DNA of 64,000 bases from Microbacterium sp. 1.5R (GCF_007667425.1 NZ_VDRC01000001.1:1642595-1706594); one strand, 5' to 3'. Positions 47,884 through 57,348 are shown, counted from the first letter of the stretch. Made by a program: numbers and translations. Notes: generated by a model from the sequence alone, not told the origin.

Positions 47884-48495
47884 CTACCTCGAGCGCAGTT
47901 CGGCAGCCGGAGTAGGGGGCGGGATGATGCGCGGCGAGCTGAGGGCGTCGCGTTGCCACTCGAGTTCGCGCCCGAGAACCACGGACCCCGCGAGAATCTG
48001 TTGCGTGCGGCTGGAGACGAGTGAATCGTCGATGTGCCCGTGAGACCACTCGACGACGACGCGCAAAGTCAGGTGGGCCCATTCTGTGACGACGCGCACT
48101 TGAGGCACTAGCCGCATCACGGGAAAAAGACGCCAAAGCGGAACCCACCGGACTGCCTGCAGTGCGCGCACGATGAGGGGGTTGGCTATCCCGAATGTTT
48201 CCGCATGTATCCATTTGCCGAGCCATCTGCTCCGCGGGTCATCGGCTGTATCGAGCGAGTAGGCGACCGCGACGAGAGCACGCAGGTGTCGGTCCCACGA
48301 CGTGGTTCCGAATCGCTCGGATGTAAGGCCCGCCAGCGCGGAGACGGTGCGGTCGACCAGCGCTTCGGTACGCACGGCCGCTCGATCATTGCGTGCAGCC
48401 TTTCGCTCGCTAGCTGCGATCCACACCGAGATCAGTGTGGATATGAGAATCGCCAAGCCGGGTATCAGGACACCGGTGAATAGCTGAACATCCAT
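47884..48495 (-). CDS. hypothetical single-pass membrane protein
   Basis: 203 residues. One membrane helix at the start (about 7-29) is followed by a basic helix (ASERKAARNDRAAVRTEAL) and a long soluble helical body. TAGGCT at 48502-48507 lies 6 nt before the ATG, which supports expression. The base composition is less GC-rich than the flanks. It recalls the protein at 49377 in layout but not clearly in sequence. No family recognised. Confidence 0.65.
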   Translation of the reverse strand: MDVQLFTGVLIPGLAILISTLISVWIAASERKAARNDRAAVRTEALVDRTVSALAGLTSERFGTTSWDRHLRALVAVAYSLDTADDPRSRWLGKWIHAETFGIANPLIVRALQAVRWVPLWRLFPVMRLVPQVRVVTEWAHLTLRVVVEWSHGHIDDSLVSSRTQQILAGSVVLGRELEWQRDALSSPRIIPPPTPAAELRSR

Positions 48496-49185
48496 GTCTT
48501 GAGCCTACGGACAGCGCAGCATGGTCCTTCCCCGGGTCGAGTCGGTCGCACCTGCGGTGCAGGCGGGATTGTGCCGCGCTCGTAAGGTCTGTGGAAGCGC
48601 CTCCGGCGCATACCGCGGTGGTTGTCGGGGGCCGTTCAGACGGAGTCGCGCAGCCGTGTGGTGTGTCCGCCACCCGCTAGCGACCGGCGTACATCGAGCG
48701 GACGCGTGTCGTCGACCAGCCACAGCGTGGCGGTGGCAAACGGTCCAGGCGTTCCTGATTCCAAGACAAAAGAACTTTCTGCCGGGGGGACGGGCGCAGT
48801 GCCGGCATGGGACGAGCAAGCGACCTGCCCCGCTTTTCCGACATGCACGCAGCATCATTCCATCGCCGACCGATGGCGAGCTCGCGCGCTCCACGCCTCG
48901 CGTCGCCGGCGTCGAGTTCAGAGCCGAGGGGCGCAGGCGCGAAGTTTGCTGCCGCGAGATCACGTTGGAAACGGCAAGCGGGCGGATCGGGTGTGTCGCG
49001 GAGAGCTTCACTAACGCGCGCCTCTGCTTCGGCCTCCCGCATGAGTGGTCGGCGGTCAGTGGACGGAAGCTCAAGCTCGAATCGACGCGAGGGTTCGAGC
49101 TCGTGCCAGGGCGACCCCAGCGTCAGCCGAGTCCACCCGCCGTGTCCGGCCCGCGGGCTATCGTCGTGATCGGGGTGATAAAGGA
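48496..49185. other. gene-poor accessory DNA
   Basis: About 690 bp in which no frame shows a convincing protein, apart from the promoter of the leftward membrane-protein gene at the left edge. Several open frames overlap on both strands, but none has family motifs, a ribosome site or steady codon use. It is probably decayed accessory DNA. Confidence 0.5.
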
Positions 49186-49380
49186 TCAGCACTCGCGACG
49201 CACGGATGGAACGCCGCCGCTCCTCTGTACGACAGTCTCACCGCCCCCTTTACGACCTACGACGTAACGGCCTGTGACCGCGTTGCGCTCGACAGTACGT
49301 CCGGAGCGCCGGAGATTCGTCGCAGCCTTCTCAGCAAGCTCTTTCGCGAGCTTCTGTGACTGTTCGCTGTACCCGCTCAT
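49186..49380 (-). CDS. small basic protein with NAVTGRYV motif
   Basis: 64 residues: MSGYSEQSQKLAKELAEKA, then SGRTVERNAVTGRYVVGRK and a Gly/Arg tail. The R-x-A-x-T-G-R-[FY]-V motif is shared by small proteins of unknown role on many mobile or accessory regions. Its ATG overlaps the stop of the membrane-protein gene upstream by 4 bp, so the two form a unit. Confidence 0.65.
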   Translation of the reverse strand: MSGYSEQSQKLAKELAEKAATNLRRSGRTVERNAVTGRYVVGRKGGGETVVQRSGGVPSVRREC

Positions 49381-49859
49381 CGTTGCCACCACCTCTTGGC
49401 CGGTGCTGCCGTCATCGCGTCGTTGATGACGTTTGCCACGCCGATCGCCATTTCATTATCCTCCTCCCTCGCCCATGGCGCATCTATCAGTGAGGTTAGA
49501 ACCGACAGCCCCATCTCGGATTCACCGCGTTTGGTACTGACCGCCTTCTCGCAAGCCCAGGTGAACCGCCCCCACCACTGCGCAAGATCATCCGCATCTC
49601 GCTTTTGACTTCGGTCGCTGCGGGAGTTGTGAAAGGCGATAGCTGCCGCGATACTCGCACCGACAACCGCGAGGCTGCCGCCGAACCCAGCGGAGGTGAG
49701 GAACATTCCCCACCACTGCCCATCCGGATACGGCGGCGGGATGATGAGCCCAGTGATCACGCCGACAGCGAGCCCCAGCGTCGCGAATAGCCACCACAAC
49801 GCCGGCAAGCGCTTCTGTCGAGCCGACGACATAGGTGACTTTGGGTCCGTGCTACTCAT
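49377..49859 (-). CDS. two-helix membrane protein paired with NAVTGRYV protein
   Basis: 160 residues from the ATG at 49859. Two membrane helices (about 17-40 and 49-75) are followed by a cytoplasmic helical domain with HNSRSDRSQKRDADDLAQWW and WACEKAVSTKRGESE. A GTG at 49958 would add 33 residues, but AAGGAG lies directly against it. Start uncertain. It is coupled to the small NAVTGRYV gene. A function in phage or toxin response is possible but unproven. Confidence 0.6.
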   Translation of the reverse strand: MSSTDPKSPMSSARQKRLPALWWLFATLGLAVGVITGLIIPPPYPDGQWWGMFLTSAGFGGSLAVVGASIAAAIAFHNSRSDRSQKRDADDLAQWWGRFTWACEKAVSTKRGESEMGLSVLTSLIDAPWAREEDNEMAIGVANVINDAMTAAPAKRWWQR

Positions 49860-50527
49860 CGGGTCAGGCCGCCTCTGCCGTACTGTCGCTGCGGTTGCGA
49901 GACCCTGGGGTGCTGCGGTCCCCTGCGCGGCCGTTGAAGGCGCGGTCGGCGGTGTCACTCCTTGTAGCGCGCCTGGTACTCCCGCACTTTCTCGGGACGT
50001 CGGTGAGGATGATCATTCGCCACTCCATCGCGTATGCCATCGCTCGTCGATGGCCTCACCGGAGAGGGTAGCGGGCCGGCTTTATGCATATATGCTCCAG
50101 GAGGTTTCCGTGGATCGATTCTCGACGCGTCACAGTGGCTGGCAACTCGCGGCTGGTCGCCCCGGAGCGGTCATGCTCGGCGGCTGGCCGACGTCGACGG
50201 CCAGGTGCTCGACATGGCCGAGAACGATCTGCCGAGGCCTCATGTCGAAGCGATCCACGCCGAATCTCCGGCGACACCGTTTTCGTCATGACAGACTATG
50301 TCGGCCGCACGCGCTTCTTCAAGCGCAGCAACGACCCATCAGCCAGGTGGCTGGGTTCTGAGGCAACGGCCCAGAGCGGGAGATTGTCGAGTGCGCCCAG
50401 ATCGCGACCTCCCACGATCTCGCCATGCCGTTGTCCGGCGGCGTCGCTTGTGTGATGGAGGGTGAACTTCCGACCGCGGGCACGTCACGACGACAATTTG
50501 CTTTCTCCTCCAGCTGTTATGCTTTCT
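49860..50527. other. gene-poor DNA with possible pseudogene traces
   Basis: About 670 bp with no intact gene. One plus-strand frame near 50260-50350 reads GDTVFVMTDYVGRTRFF, and after a frame change and stop, GPEREIVECAQIATSHDL near 50365-50420. The latter resembles the helix after the phosphosugar site of SIS-domain proteins. A decayed RpiR/SIS-type regulator is a weak possibility. Confidence 0.3.
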
Positions 50528-50547
50528 GTGACGAAAAACATAGTCAC
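50528..50547. promoter_or_regulatory. inverted repeat upstream of pdxA2
   Basis: GTGAC-N10-GTCAC lies 20 bp before the pdxA2 ATG, overlapping the likely transcription start and close to the ribosome binding site GCCGGAGG. Position suits an operator; no cognate regulator gene is adjacent. Confidence 0.5.
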
Positions 50548-50567
50548 GTTCCCGCCGGAGGCCCTCA

Positions 50568-51557
50568 ATGACGAATGCACACACGACGCAGCAGCGCAGG
50601 ACGGTCGCTCTGACCGCTGGCGATCCCTCCGGCGTGGGGCCCGAGCTCCTCGTGCGGGCGATCCAGCGCCGCGCTGAGGGGGAGGGCGACGACCTCCTGG
50701 TTTTCGCGTCGGAAAATGAGATCGAGCGCGGGCTGGCTCATGCGGGTCTCGCCGGATGCAGCGCCGAGCTGCGCTCCGCCGCGGGCGTGACGATCCGCGC
50801 GCTCGCCGGATACGAAGAGACCCCGGTCGGCGAGGTCAGCGCGCGATCCGGCCGGTGGGCCCTGACCGCGCTGCGCGCCGCTCTCGACGCGGTGCGCGAC
50901 GGCGACGCGGACGCCCTGGTGTTCGCCCCCCTGAACAAAGCCTCGCTGCATGAGTCGGGCATGGCCGAGTACGACGAGATGCGCTGGTTCGAGAAGCAGC
51001 TCGACGCCACCACCGAGGTGTCCGAGCTCAACGCCACGGCGGGCCTCTGGACCTCGCGAGTCACATCGCACGTCCCGCTCCGTGCCGTCGCCGACCTCAT
51101 CACCGAAGACCGCATCGTGGCGGTCACGCAGCTGCTGCACGACCAGATGACGGCGGCGGGCTACGACCGACCGAAGCTCGCGGTCTGCGCGCTCAACCCG
51201 CACGGCGGCGAGAACGGCAGCTTCGGACGCGAGGAGATCGATGTGATCGCGCCCGCCGTCCGGGCGGCAGCGGCGCGCGGTCTCGACGTCGAGGGTCCGT
51301 TCCCCGCCGACACGCTCTTCGTCACGGCGAAGCGCCGCGGATACCAGGGGATCGTGACGATGTTCCACGACCAGGGCCAGCTGGCCCTCAAAGCCATGGG
51401 CTTCGCCGGGGGAGTGACGGTCGAGGCCGGACTCGGCGTCGCGATCGCCACGCCCGCGCACGGTACCGCGTTCGACATCGTGGGTCGGGGCGAGGCGGAC
51501 ACGGCGTCGATGTTCAACGCCATCGACATCGCCGGCCGGCTCTCCTCGGTCTCGTGA
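50568..51557 (+). CDS. pdxA2: PdxA-family 4-phosphate dehydrogenase (PdxA2 type)
   Basis: 329 residues. TAGDPSGVGPELL, VFAPLNKASLH, ALNPHGGENGSFGREE and MFHDQGQLALKAMGF are PdxA signatures, including the metal-binding His. It is coupled by a 4-bp GTGA overlap to a DUF1537 kinase. This pair acts as D-threonate 4-phosphate dehydrogenase (giving DHAP and CO2) rather than in vitamin B6 synthesis. GGAGG lies before the ATG. Confidence 0.88.
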   Translation: MTNAHTTQQRRTVALTAGDPSGVGPELLVRAIQRRAEGEGDDLLVFASENEIERGLAHAGLAGCSAELRSAAGVTIRALAGYEETPVGEVSARSGRWALTALRAALDAVRDGDADALVFAPLNKASLHESGMAEYDEMRWFEKQLDATTEVSELNATAGLWTSRVTSHVPLRAVADLITEDRIVAVTQLLHDQMTAAGYDRPKLAVCALNPHGGENGSFGREEIDVIAPAVRAAAARGLDVEGPFPADTLFVTAKRRGYQGIVTMFHDQGQLALKAMGFAGGVTVEAGLGVAIATPAHGTAFDIVGRGEADTASMFNAIDIAGRLSSVS

Positions 51558-52870
51558 CCCCGACCTTCGTCATCCTCGACGACGACCCCACGGGGACGCA
51601 GGCCGTCGCCGACGTCCCGGTGGTGACGGTCGCGAATCCCGCCGTGCTGCAGTGGGCGTTCGAGACGTCGCCGCGCGGCTTCTTCGTGCTCACCAACTCG
51701 CGCAGCCTCGACGAGTGGACGATGCGCGAGACCATCCGCTCCACCGTGATCGAGGTCCTGTATGCGGCCGCCGGACGCCCGGTGGTCTTCGTCAGCCGCA
51801 GCGACTCGACACTGCGCGGGCATATCGTCGCCGAGCCGGAGGCCATCCGCTCCGGCATCCACGCCCTCGGTCTTCCGGTGCCGCCGACCACCGTGCTCGT
51901 TCCCGCGTTCCCCCGAGCCGGGCGGGTGACGCGTGGCGGGGTGCACCTGCTCCACGGACCCGATGGCGAGCAGCCCGCCCACCTCTCGCACTACGCGACT
52001 GATGCGACCTTCGGCTACTCCACGTCGTATCTGCCCGACCTGGTGATCGACCGATCGTCCGGTGCCCTCACGCCGCAGGACGTCGTCGTGGCGACGCCCG
52101 ACCGGATCGACGACGCGCTGCGCGAGCAGGTGCCCTGGATCGTCGGCGATGCCGAGGACGACGCCGACCTGCAGGCCATCGTCGCAGCGACTGCGGCCGT
52201 CGACCCCGACGGAGCCCAGGTCATCTGGCGCGTCAGCCCCGGCATCCTTCCCGCGCTGCTGGGCCTGCCCGCGAGCGACGAGATGCCGCACGTCGGGGAG
52301 CCGCCGCACCATGGGGGGCTCGTCATCGTCGGCTCGCACGTCGCACAGACCACCCGGCAGCTCGAGCGGCTGCTCGTCGACCCCGACACCGCGCTCCTCA
52401 CCCTCGACGTCGACGCGCTGATCGACGTCGACGACGCGCACATCGACGAGATCGTCGCCCCCCTGGTGTCGGAGGCCGTCGACGCGCTCGCCACGCGACA
52501 CGTCGTGATCGCGACGGAGCGGACGCTGCGCTCCTGGGACGATCCCGAGCGGAGTCTTGCCTTCGCCAGGACTGTCTCGTCGGCGCTCGTCGCGGTCACG
52601 CGCGCGGTGTGTGCGCGGTATCCGGTGGAGTTCGTCGTGGCGAAGGGCGGCATCACGTCGAGCGACATCGTCACCCGGGCGCTTGGTGTGGAGCGGGCCA
52701 TGGTTCGAGGGCGCGTCGGCGCCGGCATCGTCTGGGAGCCGGTCGACGGTCGCAGCCGCCCTCCCGTCGCGCTCGTTCCCGGCAACATCGGCGACGACGA
52801 CGGACTCGTCGACGCGGTGCGCGGACTCTCCTACCAGCGGTCGGCGCAGCAGCCGTCAGTCCAGCAGTGA
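51554..52870 (+). CDS. dtnK: four-carbon acid sugar kinase (DUF1537 family)
   Basis: 438 residues. The N-terminal domain has ILDDDPTGTQAVADV and SRSDSTLRGH, which bind the acid sugar. The C-terminal nucleotide-binding domain has FVVAKGGITSSDI and a PVALVPGNIGD end. The family phosphorylates D-threonate, D-erythronate or L-threonate at O4. With pdxA2 alone beside it, D-threonate is the most economical guess. Transporter and regulator are not adjacent. Confidence 0.87.
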   Translation: MTPTFVILDDDPTGTQAVADVPVVTVANPAVLQWAFETSPRGFFVLTNSRSLDEWTMRETIRSTVIEVLYAAAGRPVVFVSRSDSTLRGHIVAEPEAIRSGIHALGLPVPPTTVLVPAFPRAGRVTRGGVHLLHGPDGEQPAHLSHYATDATFGYSTSYLPDLVIDRSSGALTPQDVVVATPDRIDDALREQVPWIVGDAEDDADLQAIVAATAAVDPDGAQVIWRVSPGILPALLGLPASDEMPHVGEPPHHGGLVIVGSHVAQTTRQLERLLVDPDTALLTLDVDALIDVDDAHIDEIVAPLVSEAVDALATRHVVIATERTLRSWDDPERSLAFARTVSSALVAVTRAVCARYPVEFVVAKGGITSSDIVTRALGVERAMVRGRVGAGIVWEPVDGRSRPPVALVPGNIGDDDGLVDAVRGLSYQRSAQQPSVQQ

Positions 52871-52913
52871 CCGTCCCGACGGTCGTCGGTCCTCCGGGCT
52901 GGCGGCCGTCGGC

Positions 52914-54065
52914 CTACCAGCGGTCGTCTGCGGAGTAGTTCTCGATCATCGCCCAGATGGCGACGGATGCCGCGCCGCGCGCCCAGTCGCGCATCGTCGT
53001 CGGCGCGACGTCGATGTCGAGCGGTGTGCTCCAGCCGGGGCGCGACTCGGCGATCGCGTCGTTCATCGCGTCTTCGCCCACCTCGGCGATCGCGATCCCC
53101 TCGCCGGAGAGGATGAAGCGGGTGACGTACGACAGGGTGGCGATGCCCGCGATGAAGCGCCCGAGGTAGGCGGCCCGCTCGGTGATGACCTGGCGGACGA
53201 CCGTGTCACCGTCGCGCGCGAGCTCGATGGCCTCGTCGAACGAGAGCACTCGGCCGCTCGCCGCTGACGCGGCGATGGCCACGTTGGTCGACGCGAGATA
53301 CGCGAGGGCGCTGCCGCGGGGGCCCTCGGGGACCGTCGGGCCGGCCGGGTTGAGGATCATCATGCTCGGCGACGGCGAGGTCGCGTCGAGTTGTCTCACG
53401 ACGTCTCCGTTGATGACCAGGCCGCAGCCGACGCCGACGCCGACCGTGACCAGGGCGAAGCGGTCGCTGTCGCGGTCGGAGGAGAACAGGTGGTGCGCCA
53501 CGGTGAGTGCGGTGACGTCGTTCTCGACGACGACGGGGAGCCCTGACACCTCGGTCAGCCGCTCGCCGAGCGCCACGGAGCGCCAGCCGAGACTCCGCGA
53601 CAGCACGACGGACGAGTGATCGTCGGTGTGGCCGCCGAGCGAGACGCCGACGCTGTGCACTCGCTCGCCCGCGCTGAGGCGGTCGATCAGCACGCCCGCG
53701 GCGCGGATGACCTCGTCCGGGTCGGAGGTCGTCAGCGGCTCGTCGAGATGAGCGAGAATCGTCGCGCGCGCGTCGGTGAGCACACCGTGCACGGCGCCCA
53801 CGGCGATCTTGATGCCTACAAACCGCAGGGCCGCCGACACGTCGAGAGGACGGACGAGCCTGCCATGGCCCGGGTCGGCCACGACGTCGGATTCGACGAG
53901 GAGGCCCTGCTCGATGAGGGGCTTCGACAGTCGCGTCATGCTGGCCGGCGAGAGGCCGAGGCGCCGAGCGACCTCGCTGCGCGAGACGGGGCCGTGCAGC
54001 ACGACGGCGCGGGCGACGGCGCGTGCGGTGTCGATGGTGTGGGTGCCGTTCTCGTTCGTCGCCAT
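52914..54065 (-). CDS. ROK-family transcriptional regulator
   Basis: 383 residues: a winged helix (about 10-65; VSRSEVARRLGLSPASMTRL) and an actin-like ROK domain (80-370). The usual zinc-binding H...CxCGxxGC block is absent; that position reads SPSPSMMILNPAGPTVPEG. TACGCT lies 7 nt before the ATG. It is divergent from the alpha-galactosidase operon, which it probably represses until an alpha-galactoside is present. Confidence 0.9.
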   Translation of the reverse strand: MATNENGTHTIDTARAVARAVVLHGPVSRSEVARRLGLSPASMTRLSKPLIEQGLLVESDVVADPGHGRLVRPLDVSAALRFVGIKIAVGAVHGVLTDARATILAHLDEPLTTSDPDEVIRAAGVLIDRLSAGERVHSVGVSLGGHTDDHSSVVLSRSLGWRSVALGERLTEVSGLPVVVENDVTALTVAHHLFSSDRDSDRFALVTVGVGVGCGLVINGDVVRQLDATSPSPSMMILNPAGPTVPEGPRGSALAYLASTNVAIAASAASGRVLSFDEAIELARDGDTVVRQVITERAAYLGRFIAGIATLSYVTRFILSGEGIAIAEVGEDAMNDAIAESRPGWSTPLDIDVAPTTMRDWARGAASVAIWAMIENYSADDRW

Positions 54066-54193
54066 AGACCACAGCGTAGTGCTGGAGCATTCCGGGCCGG
54101 AATGATCTTCTGGGGCGTGATTACCGCTTCAATACTACCTACGGTGACGGGAGCACCGTTTTACGCGAAGTTACGCGCCTCGCACGGCGCGGA

Positions 54194-54222
54194 TTGACCT
54201 GAATGTGTTTTGCGGCAATAAT
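54194..54222 (+). promoter_or_regulatory. sigma-70-type promoter of the alpha-galactosidase operon
   Basis: TTGACC (54194-54199), a 17-bp spacer and AATAAT (54217-54222). The transcription start would fall near 54229, giving a leader of about 24 nt to the ATG at 54253. Two TTACGCG direct repeats, 10 bp apart (54161 and 54171), lie just upstream and may be the ROK binding site. Confidence 0.7.
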
Positions 54223-54252
54223 GATGTCTACCGATGGAAGGCAAGGGTGCTG

Positions 54253-56415
54253 ATGGGAACGACCGACTCAGGCGTGTTCGTACTGGACGGCGATGACGTG
54301 CAGGTGATCGTGGATGCGCGGTCAGCCGAGGTTCCGCGCATCGTGCACTGGGGTCGCCCGCTCGGCCTCGATGCTGACGGCCTGCGCACGTTCGCCGACG
54401 CCAGCGTCCCGCAGATCGCGTCGAACAGCGTCGACTCCCCCGTGCCGTTCAGCATCGTCCCCGACGCCAGCCGTGGCTGGAACGGAGCCCCCGGTGTAGA
54501 AGGCCACCGCGCCGGGTCCGATTTCGCCCTGCAGCTCTCCCTGCGCTCCGCGGCTCTCGACACGGCATCCGACCCCCGCGTCGCCGCCCGCCTCGTCGTC
54601 GACCTCGTCGACGACGACCTCGCCGTCTCGGCCCACCTGCTGCTCGACGTGCTGCACTCCGGCCTCGTGCGATCGCGGCTGTCGGTGCGCAACGACGGCA
54701 CTGCGCCGTACACCGTCGACGCCGTGCGCCTCGGTCTCCCCGTCCCGACCAGGGCGACCGAGGTGCTCGACTTCGCGGGGCGGCACATGCGCGAGGCGCA
54801 AGCGCAGCGGCATGCCCTCACCGTCGGCACCCACGCACGGGAGGGGCGCCACGGGCGCACCGGGCACGACGCCAGCCTGCTTTACGCCGTGGGCACCGCG
54901 GGGTTCGGCTTCCGTCGCGGCGAGGTCTGGGCGGCGCAGACGGCGTGGAGCGGCAACCACCGCACCTTCGTCGAGCGCCAGACGAACGGCCGCACGATCC
55001 TCGGGGGCGAGGAGATCCTGCTCCCCGGCGAAGTCGTGCTCGCCGCCGGTGAGGAGTACGAGACGCCCTGGATCTACGGTTCCTACGGTCGTGGGATCGA
55101 CGAGGTCGGCACCCGCTTCCACCGCCACCTGCGCGCGCGCTCTAGGCACCGCGCCACCGTGCGCCCGGTCGTGCTCAACACCTGGGAGGCCGTGTACTTC
55201 GACCATGAACCCGGCGCGGTGTTCGACCTCGCCAGCAGTGCCGCCGCGGTCGGCGTCGAGCGCTTCGTGCTCGACGACGGATGGTTCCTCGGCCGCCGCA
55301 GCAAGCAGGCCGGTCTCGGCGACTGGACGGTCGACCGCACCATCTGGCCCGATGGCCTGCGCCCGCTCGCGGATCACGTCCGCGGCCTCGGCATGGAGTT
55401 CGGTCTCTGGTTCGAGCCGGAGATGATCAACCCCGACAGCGACGCCGCGCGCTCGCACCCCGAGTGGATCCTGGGGGCGGGGCATCGCAACCCGCCCACC
55501 TCGCGCTACCAGCAGGTGCTCGACCTGCAGAACCCCGAGGCGTACGCGCACGTGCGCGACGCGATCGCCGGACACGTGCGCGAGCTCGACCTGGCCTTCA
55601 TCAAGTGGGACCACAACCGCGACCTCATCGACGCCGGTCGCGAAGGCGGGCGCGCGGCGGTGCACGGGCAGACCCTCGCGTTCTACCGGCTGCTCGACGA
55701 CCTGCATGCGGAGTTCCCCGACCTCGAGATCGAGTCCTGCTCGTCCGGCGGCGCGCGTTCCGACCTGGAGGTGCTCGAGCGCTCGGACCGCATCTGGGCG
55801 AGCGACTGCATCGACGCGCACGAGCGCCAGCGCATCGACCTGTGGACCGGCGTGACGGTGCCGCCCGAGCTACTCGGCTCGCACATCGGCTCCGACGTCG
55901 CGCACGCGACCGGTCGCCGGCACCGACTGTCGTACCGGGCGATGACCGCGCTGATGTCGAACCTCGGCATCGAGTGGGACCTTCGCGAGGCGAGCGAGGA
56001 CGACCTCGAGGCGCTGCGCGGCTGGGTCGATCTCTACAAGCAGCTTCGTCCGCTGCTGCACAACGGCGACGTCGTGCGTTCGGACCACCCCGACCCCTCG
56101 CTCAGCATCCGCGGCGTGGTGGCACCCGACCGCGGTGACGCGGTGTTCTCGATCGCGGCGGTCGCCACGGGCGTCGGCGCTCCTCCCGGTGCGGTGACGC
56201 TTCCGGGACTCGACCCGACCGCGCTCTACGACGTGCGGTCCGCGGCGCCCGCCGACGGCGTGCTGCAGTACAACGGTCACCCGCTCCCCGCGTGGTGGGC
56301 CTCCGGCATCCGCACCACCGGCGAGGCGCTGGGCCATGCCGGCGTGCAGCTGCCGGCGCTCGCGCCCGACAACGCCGTGCTCATCCGCGCCACGCGGGTG
56401 CAGGAGGTGCGCTGA
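54253..56415 (+). CDS. GH36 alpha-galactosidase
   Basis: 720 residues: an N-terminal beta-sandwich (1-290), a TIM barrel (300-620) and a small C-terminal domain. The nucleophile Asp is in FIKWDHNRDL and the acid/base Asp in WASDCIDAHERQ. WFEPEMINPDSD and ESCSSGGARSDLE are also family marks. No signal peptide, so it hydrolyses imported melibiose or raffinose-type sugars. The ATG was chosen because the promoter maps just upstream; an earlier frame-start would lie inside the promoter. Confidence 0.95.
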   Translation: MGTTDSGVFVLDGDDVQVIVDARSAEVPRIVHWGRPLGLDADGLRTFADASVPQIASNSVDSPVPFSIVPDASRGWNGAPGVEGHRAGSDFALQLSLRSAALDTASDPRVAARLVVDLVDDDLAVSAHLLLDVLHSGLVRSRLSVRNDGTAPYTVDAVRLGLPVPTRATEVLDFAGRHMREAQAQRHALTVGTHAREGRHGRTGHDASLLYAVGTAGFGFRRGEVWAAQTAWSGNHRTFVERQTNGRTILGGEEILLPGEVVLAAGEEYETPWIYGSYGRGIDEVGTRFHRHLRARSRHRATVRPVVLNTWEAVYFDHEPGAVFDLASSAAAVGVERFVLDDGWFLGRRSKQAGLGDWTVDRTIWPDGLRPLADHVRGLGMEFGLWFEPEMINPDSDAARSHPEWILGAGHRNPPTSRYQQVLDLQNPEAYAHVRDAIAGHVRELDLAFIKWDHNRDLIDAGREGGRAAVHGQTLAFYRLLDDLHAEFPDLEIESCSSGGARSDLEVLERSDRIWASDCIDAHERQRIDLWTGVTVPPELLGSHIGSDVAHATGRRHRLSYRAMTALMSNLGIEWDLREASEDDLEALRGWVDLYKQLRPLLHNGDVVRSDHPDPSLSIRGVVAPDRGDAVFSIAAVATGVGAPPGAVTLPGLDPTALYDVRSAAPADGVLQYNGHPLPAWWASGIRTTGEALGHAGVQLPALAPDNAVLIRATRVQEVR

Positions 56416-57344
56416 TGGCCACCGAGACCGTCGTGATCGCCACCGAGGGGCGCACCCGCCGACGTCCGCACCGTCCTCTCGGCCGTGAGAACCTTGCGGG
56501 CTGGCTGTTCGCCGCCCCCGCGATCATCGGCTTCGCCGTGTTCTTCGTGTGGCCGGCGCTGCGCGGAGCGTACTTCAGCTTCACGAAGTACAACCTGCTC
56601 ACCGAGCCCGAGTGGGTCGGGTTCGACAACTACACGCGACTGTTCTCCGACGCCGTGTTCTGGAACGCCCTCGGTGTGACCGCGTACTACGTGCTCCTCA
56701 ACATCGGGCTGCAGACGGTCCTCGCGCTCGGCGTCGCGGTGCTGCTGCACCGATTGACGCAGTCGCTGATCATCCGCGGCATCGTGCTCCTGCCGTACAT
56801 GATCGCCAACGTCATCGCCGCGCTCGTCTGGTTCTATCTCTTCGACTACCAGATCGGGCCGATCAACGAGATCATCGCGTGGGCGGGACTCGACCGCATC
56901 GCGTTCCTCGGCGATCAGGCGTGGGCGATCCCCACGATCGCGTTCATCAACGTGTGGCGGCACCTCGGCTACACCGCGCTGCTCATCTTCGCGGGTCTGC
57001 AGATGATCCCGCGCGACGTCTACGAGGCCGGCGCGATCGACGGGGCGGGCGAGGCGCGCATGTTCCGCAGCATCACGCTGCCCCTGCTCCGACCTGTGCT
57101 CGCGATGGTGCTCGTCATCACGGTGACCGGTGCGTTCCAGGTGTTCGACACCGTGGCGGTGACGACCGGCGGAGGCCCCGTCAACGCCACCCGCGTCATC
57201 AACTTCTACATCTACGACGTGGCCTTCACCCGGGGCGACTTCGGCTACGGCTCGGCGCTCGCGGTCGCACTGTTCGTGCTGCTCGCAGTGTTCACCTTCA
57301 TCCAGCTCCGCGCGACGCGCGCCAACCAGACCGACCTGGGGTGA
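56415..57344 (+). CDS. sugar ABC transporter permease (MalF type)
   Basis: 309 residues with six membrane helices and the EAA loop VYEAGAIDGAGEARMFRSI. The ATG shares one base with the GH36 stop and follows AGGAGG. Confidence 0.94.
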   Translation: MATETVVIATEGRTRRRPHRPLGRENLAGWLFAAPAIIGFAVFFVWPALRGAYFSFTKYNLLTEPEWVGFDNYTRLFSDAVFWNALGVTAYYVLLNIGLQTVLALGVAVLLHRLTQSLIIRGIVLLPYMIANVIAALVWFYLFDYQIGPINEIIAWAGLDRIAFLGDQAWAIPTIAFINVWRHLGYTALLIFAGLQMIPRDVYEAGAIDGAGEARMFRSITLPLLRPVLAMVLVITVTGAFQVFDTVAVTTGGGPVNATRVINFYIYDVAFTRGDFGYGSALAVALFVLLAVFTFIQLRATRANQTDLG

Positions 57345-57348
57345 CCGC

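Noticed and set aside
52831-52926. 13-bp direct repeat CTACCAGCGGTCG at 52831 and 52914
   Set aside because: One copy is inside the kinase 3' end and the other overlaps the ROK stop. It is short and without further symmetry, so chance is likely.
54205-54252. Earlier start for the alpha-galactosidase
   Set aside because: It would lie within the -35 to -10 promoter region at 54194-54222.
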